A stretch of 64,000 nucleotides of DNA from Maea johnstoni (GCA_963942565.1 OZ012694.1:38664990-38728989); one strand, 5' to 3'. Counted from the stretch's first letter, positions 20,170 to 30,942 are shown. Translations and numbers: made by a program. Notes: generated from the sequence alone by a model not told the origin.

Positions 20170-21165
20170 CAAACTCACCAATCTTTCCTTGCAAGGCTAG
20201 CTCTAGTCTGGTATTCAAACACTTATAAATCTTCCTTTGAAAGGCTAGCTCTAGTCTGGTATTCAAACACTTATAAATCTTCCTTTGAAAGACTAGTTAT
20301 GGTCTGGTCTTCAAAACACACCAATCTTTCCTTGAAAGGCTAGCCCTAGTCTGTCCTCAAAACACACAAATCTTTTCTTGAAAGGCGAGCCCTAGTCTGT
20401 CTTCAAAACACACCAATCTTTCCTTGAAAGGCTAGCCCTAGTCTGTCTTCAAAACAGACCAATCTTTCCTTGAAAGGCTTAGCCCTAGTCTGTCTTCAAA
20501 ACACACAAATCTTTTCTTGAAAGGCGAGCCCTAGTCTGTCTTCAAAACACACCAAACTTTCCTTGAAAGGCTAGCCCTAGTCTGTCTTCAAAACACACCA
20601 ATCTTTCCTTGAAAGGCTAGCCCTAGTCTGGTTTCCAAAACACACCAATCTTTCCTTGAAAGGCTATTTCCCTAGTCTGTCTTCAAAACACACCAATCTT
20701 TCTTTGAAAGGCTAGTTATAGTCTGGTCTTCAAAACACACCAATCTTTCCTTGAAAGGCTAGCCTAGTCTGTCTTCAAAACACACCATTCTTTCCTTGAA
20801 AGGCTAGACCTAGTCTGTCTTCAAAACACACCAATCTTTCCTTGAAAGGCTAGCCCTAGTCTGTCTTCAAAACACACCAATCTTTCTTTGAAAGGCTAGG
20901 CCTAGTCTGTCTTCAAAACACACCAATCTTTCCTTAAAAGGCTAGCCCTAGTCTGCCTTCAAAACACACCAATCTTTCCTTGAAAGGTTAGCCCTAGTCT
21001 GTCTTCAAAACACACCAATCTTTCCTTGAAAGGCTTAGCCCTAGTCTGTCTTCAAAACACACCAAACTTTCCTTGAAAGGCTAGCCCTAGTCTGTCTTCA
21101 AAACACAACAACCTTTCCTTGAAAGGCTTGAACTAGACTGGTATTCAAAATTGAACGGGTAGCTC
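20170..21165. repeat. 46-bp minisatellite (~21 copies)
   Basis: Unit: CACACCAATCTTTCCTTGAA, AGGCTAGCCCTAGTC, TGTCTTCAAAA. Contains the inverted pair CTTTC/GAAAG around CTT and the palindrome GGCTAGCC. The leftmost and rightmost units diverge (GGTATTCAAACACTTATAAA), the central ones are nearly identical, the usual pattern for unequal exchange. Confidence 0.97.
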
Positions 21166-21186
21166 TAGTCTGTTCCTAATTAATAG

Positions 21187-21204
21187 ATGAAATACAAAAT
21201 AACG

Positions 21205-21246
<42 letters not shown>

Positions 21247-21297
21247 TTAATAATAATAATAATAATAATGATAATAATGATAATGATAATTAATGAT
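21187..21297. repeat. (AAT)n microsatellite
   Basis: AATAATAAT with GAT interruptions, just right of the 46-bp array. Confidence 0.95.
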
Positions 21298-21680
21298 AAA
21301 AATGAAACTGATTTTTTAAAAAAAAGTGATAAAATGATGCATATGAAATGGAATCCATGGATGAAGATTCTTGGCTGACTTGGTGGTCAGATCTTTAGCT
21401 CCTAGATAGAGAGCAGGTAGGCAATCTCTCCCTAGCCTCTTTGTTTCTACAGTGTAGAAGATTAATGCTGGCAGGGGGCAGAGAGTGAGGTCATAACTAG
21501 ATTGTGATACACGTTGAGATATGAGCACTGGTCTATAACAGGACAGCTGACTAGTAGCAAAACATTGCACCTTTTGATACGCATCAGTATAGGGAGCAAG
21601 GACGCCCTCCCAACGGTTGCCAGTCAACTGACAGCACCATCATGGCATGAAACAATAGATGGAGAGTTGGTGATACATTG
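21298..21680. other. Unassigned unique sequence
   Basis: No exon with convincing edges or domain recognised. Confidence 0.35.
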
Positions 21681-21689
21681 TGATGAGCA

Positions 21690-21699
21690 TTATTATCAA

Positions 21700-21750
<51 letters not shown>

Positions 21751-21864
21751 CATCATTATTATTATCGTCATTATTATTATCATTATTATTACTATTAGTA
21801 TTATCATTATAACTTATATTATTATCATTATTGCAGTTATCATTATATTATTACTATTATCATT

Positions 21865-21895
<31 letters not shown>

Positions 21896-22209
21896 TTATC
21901 TTAATTATTATTATTATCATTAATATCATTATCAATATTAGTATATCATTATCATTATCACTATTATCCCATTATCATCATCACCATTTTAATAACTGTA
22001 ATCCTCATCATTATTTCTAAATTCATAATTATTTTCATATTATCATTATCATATCATTAATATGATTATCATTATTGAATTTATGGTCATTATTATTACT
22101 ATTGACATAATTATTTTTATTACTTATATTATCATTATTAAAATTATTATCATTATCATTATTAATATCATTATTATTATTATTATCATTATTATTATTA
22201 TTATTATTA

Positions 22210-22252
<43 letters not shown>

Positions 22253-22330
22253 CATTATTATTATTTTATAACTATCATTATTATCATCATCTTAATTAAA
22301 GTAATCAACATCATCATCACTTCATGTTTT
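21690..22330. repeat. (ATT)n/(ATC)n microsatellite tract
   Basis: About 640 bp dominated by ATT with ATC, ATA and short unique islands. Frames of poly-Ile/Tyr are artefacts. Confidence 0.93.
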
Positions 22331-22597
22331 CATTTACTAAAATAACAATTTTGAATAATTAGTTATTGGATGGAATGATAACCACCTATTTTATTTTATA
22401 ACTGTGGCTGGTGCTTCCAGCAGGTTTGTTTGTTGTGGTAGGCCAAACTTCTCATGCAGCTAAACATTTCAAAATATAAACAATATGATAAGTCGAAATA
22501 TGTTTATGATAAAACATTGTACTTATTGTTCTATAGTATATACAGGGTAAAACCAGCGCAGGACTGCAAAATAAGGGTGTTCACTTGATAGATGTAT

Positions 22598-22683
22598 CAG
22601 ATATTTACTAAGGAATCTTGGGATTGTCTTGGGATTTACTCCTAGGAAATTCTTGGAACTCCTAGCTTCATTTGGTAAGGGTT
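22598..22683. mobile_element. R2 near-palindromic repeat
   Basis: TACTAAGGAATCTTGGGATT to CTAGCTTCATTTGGTAAGGG. Lies only 25 bp beyond the donor of KCNIP first exon, in the intron. Confidence 0.75.
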
Positions 22684-22707
22684 ATTAGAAAAAGGTGAGT
22701 AACTTAC

Positions 22708-22744
22708 CACCACCAAACATGAGTTTGTCTGTGGCCGCTCCCAT
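22708..22744 (-). CDS. KCNIP: KCNIP first coding exon (candidate)
   Basis: Minus-strand ATG at 22744-22742 in a good context (GAGAAAATGG) opens MGAATDKLMFGG. After 12 codons and one base comes a near-ideal donor (GGTG then GTAAGTT, GT at 22707-22706). The leftover G plus the AC that starts exon 2832-2956 forms GAC (Asp). The joined N-terminus would read [21 protein letters not shown], closely shaped like vertebrate KChIP1, which also begins MGA and joins to an acidic EDELEM. Gly2 with Ala3 makes N-myristoylation possible, though Asp at position 6 is not the favoured residue. Implied intron: about 19.8 kb. Too short to show up as a long frame. It could be coincidence; a transcript would settle it. 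Confidence 0.55.
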
Positions 22745-22960
22745 TTTCTCTCAGCCTTGACTTGGCTTGGCACTGTGGCCAGCGATGCCAATCCCGCCTC
22801 TGTCCCCACGGTAAACCACACCGGTGTAGTAATCCCACTCTCTAAACTCGCCACACACTCCCTCAATCACTCATGCGGCACTCGGGCCTAACTCCTCCTC
22901 CTCCTATCCCTGCTACTGAGCGACACAACTGTTCTGCTGCCTGCTGCCTTATAATAGTAG
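22745..22960 (-). promoter_or_regulatory. Putative KCNIP 5' leader and core promoter
   Basis: GC-richer, non-repetitive sequence just upstream of the start exon. On the minus strand a TATTATAAGG box (TATAA at 22953-22949) is followed by an initiator-like TCAGT (22919-22915). The spacing, about 36 bp, is slightly long for a TATA/Inr pair. The leader would hold a minimal upstream frame (ATGAGTGATTGA). Assignment is inferred from position and motifs. Confidence 0.35.
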
Positions 22961-22987
22961 TCCTTCCTCCACAGCAAATAAAATTAT

Positions 22988-23045
22988 AGACATAACTTAT
23001 CGTCACCAGACATTAATTTATCTGTGACCGCTCCCATTTTCACTG
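22988..23045 (-). pseudogene. Duplicate of the KCNIP start exon, donor lost
   Basis: About 58 bp that align with the start exon and its flanks. The minus strand reads AAAATGGGAGCGGTCACAG and gives MGAVTDKLMSGD (ATG at 23037-23035). Two codon changes are silent (GAC/GAT, CTC/TTA); three are replacements (A to V, F to S, G to D). Where the first copy has GTAAGTTA this has ATAAGTTA, so no GT donor. Either a decayed alternative start exon or a by-product of local duplication. Confidence 0.6.
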
Positions 23046-23119
23046 GGCTACTACCATGTGTTGAAACGTTAGCGCTCCCCTAGAGAATCACGCTTTACAG
23101 GTGTCCCACGTCCTACCTG

Positions 23120-23395
23120 ATCAACAGGTGTTCGATGTACTAATAGGACATGTCGTTCAACAAGTGTTCGATGAGAGTACTAACAGTACACAGTGTTCAA
23201 CAAGTGTTCGATGAGAGTACTAACAGTACACAGTGTTCAACAAGTGTTCGATGAGAGTACTAGCAGTACACAGTGTTCAACAAGTGTTCGATGAGAGTAC
23301 TATCAGTATACAGTGTTCAACAAGTGTTTGATTAGAGTACTATCACTTCACAGTGTTCAACAAGTGTTCGATGAGAGTACTAGCAGTACACAGCA
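23120..23395. repeat. 40-bp minisatellite
   Basis: CAAGTGTTCGATGAGAGTAC begins at 23161, 23201, 23241, 23281, 23321 and 23361, an exact 40-bp step, then TAACAGTACACAGTGTTCAA. A diverged unit precedes. It lies directly upstream of the putative KCNIP promoter. Confidence 0.97.
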
Positions 23396-23985
23396 GCACT
23401 GTTGGTTAGTATGTCTATGTCTATTATCAATCCCGCACTACTACTACTACATCAAGCTGCGTAACGTCTACCGTTAAGTAGACTTCTTGCAGTCGTTCAG
23501 GTGTGGTCCAGGAGATGCTGCTTAGATGAGTCTTGTTATGTGCTATGATAAACACACACCTGTAAATGGCAGGTGATCTGTATGCTAATCAACCACTGCC
23601 ACAATCACGGATTAGCACTCCAATTTTTATCCATCACAATATCAAATCCAACTATCCATATGCACGTCCATTTCATCTCATTTGCATGTTTGTTGATATG
23701 AAGGAAAGAAGGTAATTTATGAATGTGTGTTTGTGCCGGTGACCGGTTCCCAAGTGCTTCAGTGATGCCGCCTCTATCAAGTGTCCCGTGCAGATCTCAT
23801 AAGCACCACCACACCCATTGCACCTGCCAAAAGTGGAGCAAGATGCCCTAACGAGCTATTCATCCAGGTGACAACAGTGATCACTCTCAATATGTACTGA
23901 TGAGAATCTATGCCGATTTCCCTCTAGCGGTGGGTGATGAGTTGACGTAGGTCCTCGTGATGAATCTGGCTATAGTTAATAGGAG
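23396..23985. other. Unique sequence upstream of KCNIP
   Basis: Non-repetitive, moderately GC-rich. No exon recognised. Could include upstream regulatory DNA. Confidence 0.3.
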
Positions 23986-24032
23986 GGAGAGAGAGAGGGG
24001 GAGAACGAGAGAGAGAGAGAGAGAGGGAGATG
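23986..24032. repeat. Short (GA)n tract
   Basis: GAGAGAGAGGGGGAGAACGAG and pure GA. Confidence 0.9.
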
Positions 24033-24484
24033 GATGTATTCTTCCAAACAGCTGTTCGCAATTCTATATTTCTACACCTCCACGCACCTGTAACCCGATC
24101 TCACCTGCATGTACTAATAATCTCGTTAGGCCTGTTCTCTTGACAATTGTACGTGTTAGCCAGTCCATAGGTTTTTTCTGCGGCTGCTGTGGTAAACAAC
24201 GGAGTTCCGTTCAGTTGGCGCCTATGCACGGAGGCTGCATGATGAGCGTGCTTTTTCTCGGGCGGCCAGAATGCACAATGTGTTAGTTAGGTGCTCGCTC
24301 ATATTCTCCACACGCTGGAGAGTTCCCCACGCACGCAGATATCTGGGCTCTCCTCTGTACTGATGCTAATGCCGGGCAATCTGTTGTTATGGCGTCACCA
24401 TCTCGCCATCACTGAGCCTTACCTCGGCGGCTTTCCTGCATGCCCCAGGGGGTTATGGGATACATCCACTAGGCCTGTCATATC
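24033..24484. other. Unique GC-richer block
   Basis: For example TTTTTCTGCGGCTGCTGTGG and TTTTCTCGGGCGGCCAGAATG. Short frames with no recognisable domain. Candidate conserved non-coding DNA. Confidence 0.25.
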
Positions 24485-24701
24485 TTAACCCTTTCAATGC
24501 TCAGGCTATTTTTGTCCAAAGCACGTACAAGGATGCAAAGATTTTGGAAAATCATCTAAACCCTATCATGTTGGTATTCATTGGATAGCTCTCACTGAGT
24601 ACTCTCATATGAGTACCCATGTGCCAGGGTTTCAGTCATTTTTCAGGTTTTTTGCATCATTTTGTAGTGGCCAAATTAGCCACCAGCAGCAGAGGGGTTA
24701 A
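24485..24701 (+). mobile_element. R1 piggyBac-like MITE, full length
   Basis: TTAACCCTTTCAATGCTCAG to CACCAGCAGCAGAGGGGTTAA, TTAA at both edges. Contains the internal near-palindrome GTACTCTCATATGAGTAC. Confidence 0.85.
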
Positions 24702-25250
24702 CAGTTTTATGGTGGGGTCAATATTTTGGCCAGAGAGAGGTCTTTGTATCTTGAAATTGTTCATGAAGAATTCAATCTGAAAGTTTATTTTTCCTCATAT
24801 AGAGAACTACCATATGTTTCCTCAAGAAGTATTTACATAACTCATTTACCATCAGTGCATTCTTAGGGTGCAAGTTGTGCAGATAATCAGTGTATGATTT
24901 AGTTCATCCATTCATGTGTGCAGCAGTCAAAACAAAAAGCCTGACCAATTTGGGAATATCTTACCAATATCCTTCCAAGTAAAGCATCTTCGGCAAATGT
25001 TTTTAAAAAAAATGTTGGTCATGCACACCCCAACTCACAAATCCTTCAAATATTTTGTTAGTTCAGACATGGCTCCTGATAGTCCTTAGTACTTCATAAG
25101 AAGGTGATTTTTTTCATATATGGAATTGTTAGTTAACCATTGGTTGTCAGAATGGTTTGATATTATATGAGCATGGATTAGTTAATCCATTAATGTCAGT
25201 GGTGCCATAAAAAGCTGACTTAAAAGGTGATTATCATAATTTTATTGTAT
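24702..25250. other. AT-rich sequence with R3-like remnants
   Basis: Words such as CATTCATGTGTGCAG, CAAATCCTTCAAATATTTTG and AGTTAATCCATTAATGTCAG suggest decayed R3 copies. Limits cannot be drawn. Confidence 0.35.
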
Positions 25251-25254
25251 TAAG

Positions 25255-25421
25255 CCTATTTAATTGCTATTACCATTATTATCATTATAATTATCATTAT
25301 CATTATTATTGTTGTTATTATTCCTATTATTCTTAATATAATTATCATTATCATTATTATTATCATTATTATTATCTTTATTATTATTATTACGATTATT
25401 ATTATTATCATTATTATTACG

Positions 25422-25471
<50 letters not shown>

Positions 25472-25850
25472 CATCATTAATATTACCATTACATTATTAT
25501 TACTATAAATATTATCATTATCATCATTATTATTATCATTATTATTATTATCATTATAATTATTATCATTATTATCATTATCATCATCATCACCATTATC
25601 ATCATCATCATCATCATCATTATCATTATTATGATTATCATTAGCACCATCATCATCATTATCATCATTATTATAATATTATCATTGTTTTTATCATAAT
25701 CAATCATCATCGATTTCAATAACATCATTATTCATATCACCATCTTCCCCTCAACATTATCACTTACATCATTGGCATTTCTAATTTAGACATTTCATTT
25801 CATAACTATCATGATCATCATCCTCATCACCATCATTATTATAAGTAACA
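25255..25850. repeat. (ATT)n/(ATC)n microsatellite tract
   Basis: Nearly 600 bp of ATT and ATC units. It decays to the right of 25680. Confidence 0.93.
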
Positions 25851-26040
25851 TGTGTACCCTCAACCAAGACGCAAGTCATGATTAATGCCATTCACAGATC
25901 CTCTCTGCTAAAAATGGAAGAGGGGATAATTAATGTGATCAGGGTGGGAAAATCTGAATGGTCTCGTTAATTCCCACCACCTGAGAAAAGCAGGGAAATT
26001 GAATTGCCATTCACTATCCCTGCGCAATTAGCTAGCCTAT
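25851..26040. promoter_or_regulatory. Short unique island with ATTA cores
   Basis: ATGATTAATGCC, GGGGATAATTAATGTGATC and CGTTAATTCCCACCACCTG within 190 bp, flanked by microsatellite and R2. Regulatory role is inference. Confidence 0.25.
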
Positions 26041-26205
26041 ATACCAACTGGATTGGCAAGAACCAAAGGAATCCTAGGATTATCCAAGAAAAATCCCAGT
26101 AAAAATCCTAGGAAACCTGATGTACTTGGAAATCCTGGAAATTGGGTATTTTCCTGGGAAAACCCTAGCAATTCTGTGTCATTCCAAGCTTCATTTGCTA
26201 TTCAG
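26041..26205. mobile_element. R2 double copy
   Basis: Two overlapping R2 units: AAAGGAATCCTAGGATTATC, then AAATCCTAGGAAACCTG, then GGGTATTTTCCTGGGAAAAC and the end CAAGCTTCATTTGCTATTC. Confidence 0.65.
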
Positions 26206-26990
26206 GATTTGGAGAAGGAGTAAAGAGAGAATAAGAGGATATATCTATAAGAGCATTGGTGAGATTTCTCTTGACTGATTTGCACTGCTCAGTGCATGCA
26301 CGCTGGACCCTCAACCACTGCAAAAGACATGCCCGTCCAAGATCAATATCAACCAAACATCAATTTAGGTTTGGGATTATCTGTTTGCATTGATTATGAT
26401 TACACAGGGATGAAGCCAGATTATGCTGCTATGCACCTTGACAACAGAGATGGTAGCCATGGCGACAGAGTGAAGGCACATCTCAGATCTCATGTTTACA
26501 TTTTCCTGACAGCTTGGGTAGGAAATATGATTCCGGAATGATCTGTACGACATGTGAAACTGGAGGGATTAAACCATTTGTTAAGCTTACTGTCTATGCA
26601 GGGGCACGATGCTGGTGTAAGAGGAATGCACTAATATGACCATTATAAAATGATATACAGTAATGTACATTAACCCATTATATCCCACACAAACCTGCTC
26701 ATCTGATATTGCATACCTGGTTTACAAGCATTTGATTTTCGCTATTTTCGCGCTCGCCATGATCGCGCCAAAATAACATCCTTCAAATAGATATCTATAT
26801 AGTAACAAATATATAGTTTGAATGCATGAATGCGCAAATTTAAAGTAGCACAAATACCCTCCAAAAGGGCTGTAAAGTGAAATTTTCCAAACTCCAAATT
26901 AAAGCTGTATACAGTATAAGAATATAATATAATTTGGTTTATCCTAAGCTCTCTGCTATCTTAGGCTAAATGGTGATTATACTCAAGGCC
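26206..26990. other. Unique sequence, no gene supported
   Basis: 26296-26541 holds an 81-codon plus-strand frame with no recognised domain and no clear splice edges. 26745-26773 holds two opposed E2F-like sites (TTTTCGCGC and GCGCCAAAA). Confidence 0.35.
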
Positions 26991-27010
26991 GCTGTAGTAG
27001 TAGCAGTAGC

Positions 27011-27094
<84 letters not shown>

Positions 27095-27115
27095 CGTAGT
27101 AGTAATTAGTAGTTA
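26991..27115. repeat. (GTA)n microsatellite
   Basis: About 100 bp of GTA with GCA at the left and ATT/CGT at the right. Confidence 0.95.
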
Positions 27116-27553
27116 TAAGTACCTATCTGTAGTGGATATCTCTCAAAAAAGAAATCAATGAGACATATGTTATTATATTATTACGGTTACGAGAAAAACA
27201 ACGTCATTTGAGTGATTTTAGTTTTTATATAAAATACTTTTTTAGATGATCCAGCCACTAATGACTTATTGGAAATAACAGCCTCAGAATAGCTGCTTTT
27301 TTGTCCAGCGTGTATCTTGTTTTGATTTAAGATACCTGTATATCGATTCAAGAGACAATAAATAGATATAAACACCTTAAAGAACAGGATGGTGTAATCT
27401 GACCTAGAAATATGGACTTGACATTTCGCATTTTAACATGAGCTCTAAGATTTCAGTAGGTAATGTAATGGGCCATAAATACCAGCAAAGCTGTTTTATG
27501 ATATGTTTCCTTTCATTAGTAAATGGGAAAAGATAACTTTGATGTGTATTCCA
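27116..27553. other. Unassigned AT-rich sequence
   Basis: No exon or repeat family recognised. Confidence 0.4.
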
Positions 27554-27976
27554 TTAACACTCAGAGTTTCTCCAGAAGGTAGCGTCTGCTACTTTCATAC
27601 TTTTGAAAATAACTTGTGAATGAAACATAAGTTCACAGAATATTTGAAGGAGAGTTGTTGTTCGACTTCTGATCAACATTTCACCTTAAAATATTTTCAA
27701 GAAAATGCTTTTGTAGGTAAAATATTTCCATAATTGTCAGGCCTCTTTTGGCTGCTTTGAGTGTAAATGGATTAACCCATTCAGGACTGGACACATTTTT
27801 GATGAATTCCATCTGGTCCCGTGGTACTTATCAATATTATAACATTGAAATAAAACATTTATCCATAAAATATCTCAAATAGAGTTGCAGGATGGGTTAA
27901 TTATTCTTCCTTTTTCTCAAATATTTTAAAAAATATTCAGGATGTTATGTGGACACTACAGGCATGAATATGTTAA
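27554..27976 (+). mobile_element. Two R3 MITEs sharing a TTAA
   Basis: 27554-27775: TTAACACTCAGAGTTTCTCC, ATATTTGAAGGAGAGTTGTT, GGCCTCTTTTGGCTGCTTTG, TAAATGGATTAA. 27772-27976: TTAACCCATTCAGGACTGG to GGCATGAATATGTTAA. Confidence 0.7.
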
Positions 27977-28059
27977 TTTATGTTTGATTAAAAAACTTTT
28001 CGAAAGTAGTCAGCACCTGTCAAGATCTCCTGGTGAAGCATCAATGGTGTTAACCTTTA

Positions 28060-28250
28060 ATAAATGTATCAGGAAATATCCAGAAATTCCCCGAATTATC
28101 CTGAGGAAATTCCAGGATTTTGTTGGAAGAGTGTGCAATATTTGTTTAAGTAAGTCAGCTAAGCATTTTCCTAAGAAAACCCCAGGATTTTCCAGGTTAA
28201 TCTGTTAGGATTACCAAAGAAGTCTGAGCAATATTAATGGTAAAGAAAGC
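28060..28250. mobile_element. R2 double copy
   Basis: ACCTTTAATAAATGTATCAG, AGAAATTCCCCGAATTATCC, then CCCCAGGATTTTCCAGG and GAGCAATATTAATGGTAAAG. Confidence 0.6.
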
Positions 28251-28277
28251 CACCTTTGTTGTGTGGCTATCTTTTTC

Positions 28278-28495
28278 TTAACCCGTATGCTGCTGTTGGC
28301 TACTTTGGCCAATACAAAAAATATGCAAAAAAAACAACTGATAACTGACTGAAACCCTGGCAAATGGTTACTCATCTGAGAGTTATCAGCAAGAGCTATC
28401 CAATGAACACCAATATGACAGGGTTTAGATGGTTTTCAAATTACTTTGTGTCCTTGTGCTTTGGACAAAAATAGCCCCAGCATTGGAAGGGCTAA
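28278..28495 (-). mobile_element. R1 piggyBac-like MITE, full length
   Basis: TTAACCCGTATGCTGCTG to CCAGCATTGGAAGGGCTAA. Reverse orientation. One terminal TTAA has become CTAA. Confidence 0.82.
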
Positions 28496-28578
28496 GGTAG
28501 TTGCTAAATTATGCAGTCTTGCCTTCTGTGGCGCCTGGTTAATTACCAGGTGAGCTGACAGACAGACCAATTTCTCAC

Positions 28579-28594
28579 CTGCCCGAGAAGCCAT
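28579..28594 (-). CDS. Possible alternative KCNIP start exon (weak)
   Basis: Minus strand: ATGGCTTCTCGGGCAG followed by GTGAGA. It encodes MASRA plus one base, so the phase (1) fits the KCNIP core exon at 2832-2956. Donor is consensus (CAG then GTGAG). Start context is weak (T at -3, G at +4). Such short matches arise by chance, so confidence is low. KCNIP genes are known for several alternative first exons, which is why it is listed. Confidence 0.15.
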
Positions 28595-28674
28595 AGATTC
28601 CTCTAAACAAGACTTAGTCCAGAATTACTGCTCATCAGCATGCAATGGGGAGGGAGATCCATGTTTTACATGCT

Positions 28675-29029
28675 CTTTTTTCCCAGCTAATAAAGATACC
28701 CTGTTGCCAAGATTACTGCTTCCAATAATTTACCTTCCCGTGTTCAGAGCAAAAGGATGGTTTATATAACTACTGGGTTGTGAATCAATTTGGGTTTCTT
28801 ATTCCTTTAGCTTATCTCAGGTAATAAAGATACCCTGTTGCCAAGACTACTGCCTCCGATAAGCTCGGAGCAAAAGGATGGTTTACAGCAAGGGAATTTG
28901 TGAATCAGTTTGGGTTTCTTATTCCTTTACCTTTTCCCAGCTAATAAAGATTCTCTGATGCCAAAACCTTTGGCTCCCATGGTTATGCATCCATACAGCA
29001 AAAGGATTTTCTAGCTAGGGATTTGAATA
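28675..29029. repeat. Three tandem copies, ~125-bp unit
   Basis: CAGCTAATAAAGATACCCTG, then TTGCCAAGATTACTGC, then AGCAAAAGGATGGTTTA and TTTGGGTTTCTTATTCC recur three times, the third diverging. Confidence 0.85.
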
Positions 29030-29102
29030 AGTTATCCTGTGATATATTTCAAGAAATAATCCTAGGAATCCCTTGGTATTCCATAATTCATTTAGTAAGG
29101 GA
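29030..29102. mobile_element. R2 half copy
   Basis: AATAATCCTAGGAATCCCTT to TCATTTAGTAAGGG. Left half missing. Confidence 0.6.
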
Positions 29103-29137
29103 TTGAAATTGCACATTAAAAATAGAGAAGATTATGA

Positions 29138-29260
29138 GGGATTAGCCATGGCCTATTGGTTATGATGTCTATCTCGTAAGTGTGAGTTTGCAGGTTTGAG
29201 TATACGCTGGATACCTATGAGTAGGTTGTCCTAGACAATTTATATATGTGCAGTAATGTG
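29138..29260 (+). mobile_element. tRNA-derived SINE head
   Basis: A box ATGGCCTATTGGTTATGATG and, about 40 bp on, B box CAGGTTTGAGTATAC, spaced as in tRNA promoters. Between them CTATCTCGTAAGTGTGAG resembles an anticodon arm. The body then runs into unassigned sequence. Not a functional tRNA: the acceptor stem does not pair. Confidence 0.45.
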
Positions 29261-29574
29261 GAGGACAGTTTATGGTACTCCTGCAACTGAAAAAACTACT
29301 GTATGGCAAGCTGACAAGCTCTCAGTGCGAAACTCAGCAGTGAAGGCCTCCAAGCCTTCCCATTGGCTGATGCTGACCGTCGTCGGCTTGTGCTACCAGC
29401 AGAGGCTGTTTTAAAGCTGAGCCAGTGCTGCATCTAGTCCTCCTGGCTCCCCGAACCATTAATCAGATAAAAGGCAAATATTGCATTGCCTTGTCAAATA
29501 TCGTAGAAGCTAGGTTTCCGTTCCCAGAACTGATCGGAGTCCTCCTGCACAGCATGTGGTGGCTGACAGATGAT
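29261..29574. other. Unique GC-richer sequence
   Basis: Non-repetitive (for example GACCGTCGTCGGCTTGTGC). No exon recognised. Confidence 0.3.
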
Positions 29575-30040
29575 AATGGGTGTGAGTGATACCGCAGTTA
29601 TCAGTGTGCAGTCTCTCTATAGATAAACCATAGCAAATAAACGCATTGCATGGGTGGGGGGAAGTTTTAACTTTTTCGTGCCTGGAAGAATGTGTGTGAG
29701 TGATACCTCAGTTATCAGTATGCAGTCTCTCTGAAGATAAACCATAGCAAATAAACGCATTGCATGGGTGGGTGGGGGAAAGTTTTAACCTATTCATGCC
29801 TGGAATCTTCTAGACATGTTCTTGTGGAGAATGGGTGTGAGTGATACCACAGTTATCAGTGTGCAGTCTCTCTGAAGACAAACCATAGCAAATAAACGCA
29901 TTGCATGGGTGAAGGAAAGTTTTAACCTATTCGTGCCTGGAATCTTCTAGACATGTTCTTGTGGAGAATGGGTGTGAGTGATACCACAGTTATCAGTGTG
30001 CAGTCTCTCTGAAGACAAACCATAGCAAATAAACGCATTG
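29575..30040. repeat. Four-copy minisatellite, ~115-140-bp unit
   Basis: GTGAGTGATACCACAGTTAT, CAGTGTGCAGTCTCTCTG, CATAGCAAATAAACGCATTG recur at about 29581, 29695, 29836 and 29974. Later units also carry TTTTAACCTATTCGTGCCTG, an R3-like tip. Confidence 0.92.
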
Positions 30041-30049
30041 AATTAACCG

Positions 30050-30151
30050 TCTTATTGTTATTATTAACAGAATATCAATATTATTATTATTAATATCATC
30101 ATTATTATCATTATCATTATTATTATTATCATTATTATTATCTTCATCATT

Positions 30152-30186
<35 letters not shown>

Positions 30187-30392
30187 TACTATTACTATTA
30201 TTATCATTATTATTATTATCATTATCATTATTGTTATTATTATTATTATTATTATTATATTATTATTATTGTAATCATTATTATAATTACTATCATTATT
30301 TATTTATTATTATTATTAATATTATCAATAGTATTATTATTATCATTATTATTATAATTATTATCATAATTATCATAATTATCATTATTATT

Positions 30393-30454
<62 letters not shown>

Positions 30455-30457
30455 TAC

Positions 30458-30508
<51 letters not shown>

Positions 30509-30562
30509 TATCATCATCTCTGCTACTGCTACTATTATTATCATCATCTTTATTATTAATCA
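30050..30562. repeat. (ATT)n microsatellite tract
   Basis: About 510 bp of ATT with ATC and GTT. Long homopolymeric-peptide frames on both strands are artefacts. Confidence 0.95.
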
Positions 30563-30942
30563 ACATTTGATAAAGCGCCTTTTTTTATTTGCAACATCCA
30601 AACGGTACTAGTCCTAGTCCAACAAAACATTGCTAGAGATTAGAGACACACTTCCTATATAATTATCAGTCCCCATATCCAATAATGCAGGAAACTGCCA
30701 GCAGGAAATTCATAACTGCTCATCAGTATTAAAGATAATGAAGTTATAAGAAAGAACAAACATCGCATAAGCACTTTAGTATTGGCGTCACGAGAGGCTG
30801 AGTCCTATTACAAGGTCATGTGACACATCGGGAGTTCCATACAGCTGAAATAATGCACACTTAACGTACTAAAATCAAACATTATACACAACAAATCAGA
30901 TCTAGTTTATGATACTAGGCCAGAAATGAATGCAAGCATCTG
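30563..30942. other. Unassigned sequence
   Basis: No exon or repeat family recognised. Confidence 0.4.

Noticed and set aside
23120-23395. CRISPR-like regular array
   Set aside because: Units are contiguous 40-bp repeats without distinct spacers, in a eukaryotic window; an ordinary minisatellite.
26296-26541. 81-codon plus-strand frame with mixed composition
   Set aside because: Looks somewhat protein-like but I found no splice edges or family, so I do not call a gene.
29138-29210. Functional tRNA gene
   Set aside because: A and B boxes are present but the acceptor and other stems do not pair; SINE head is the better reading.
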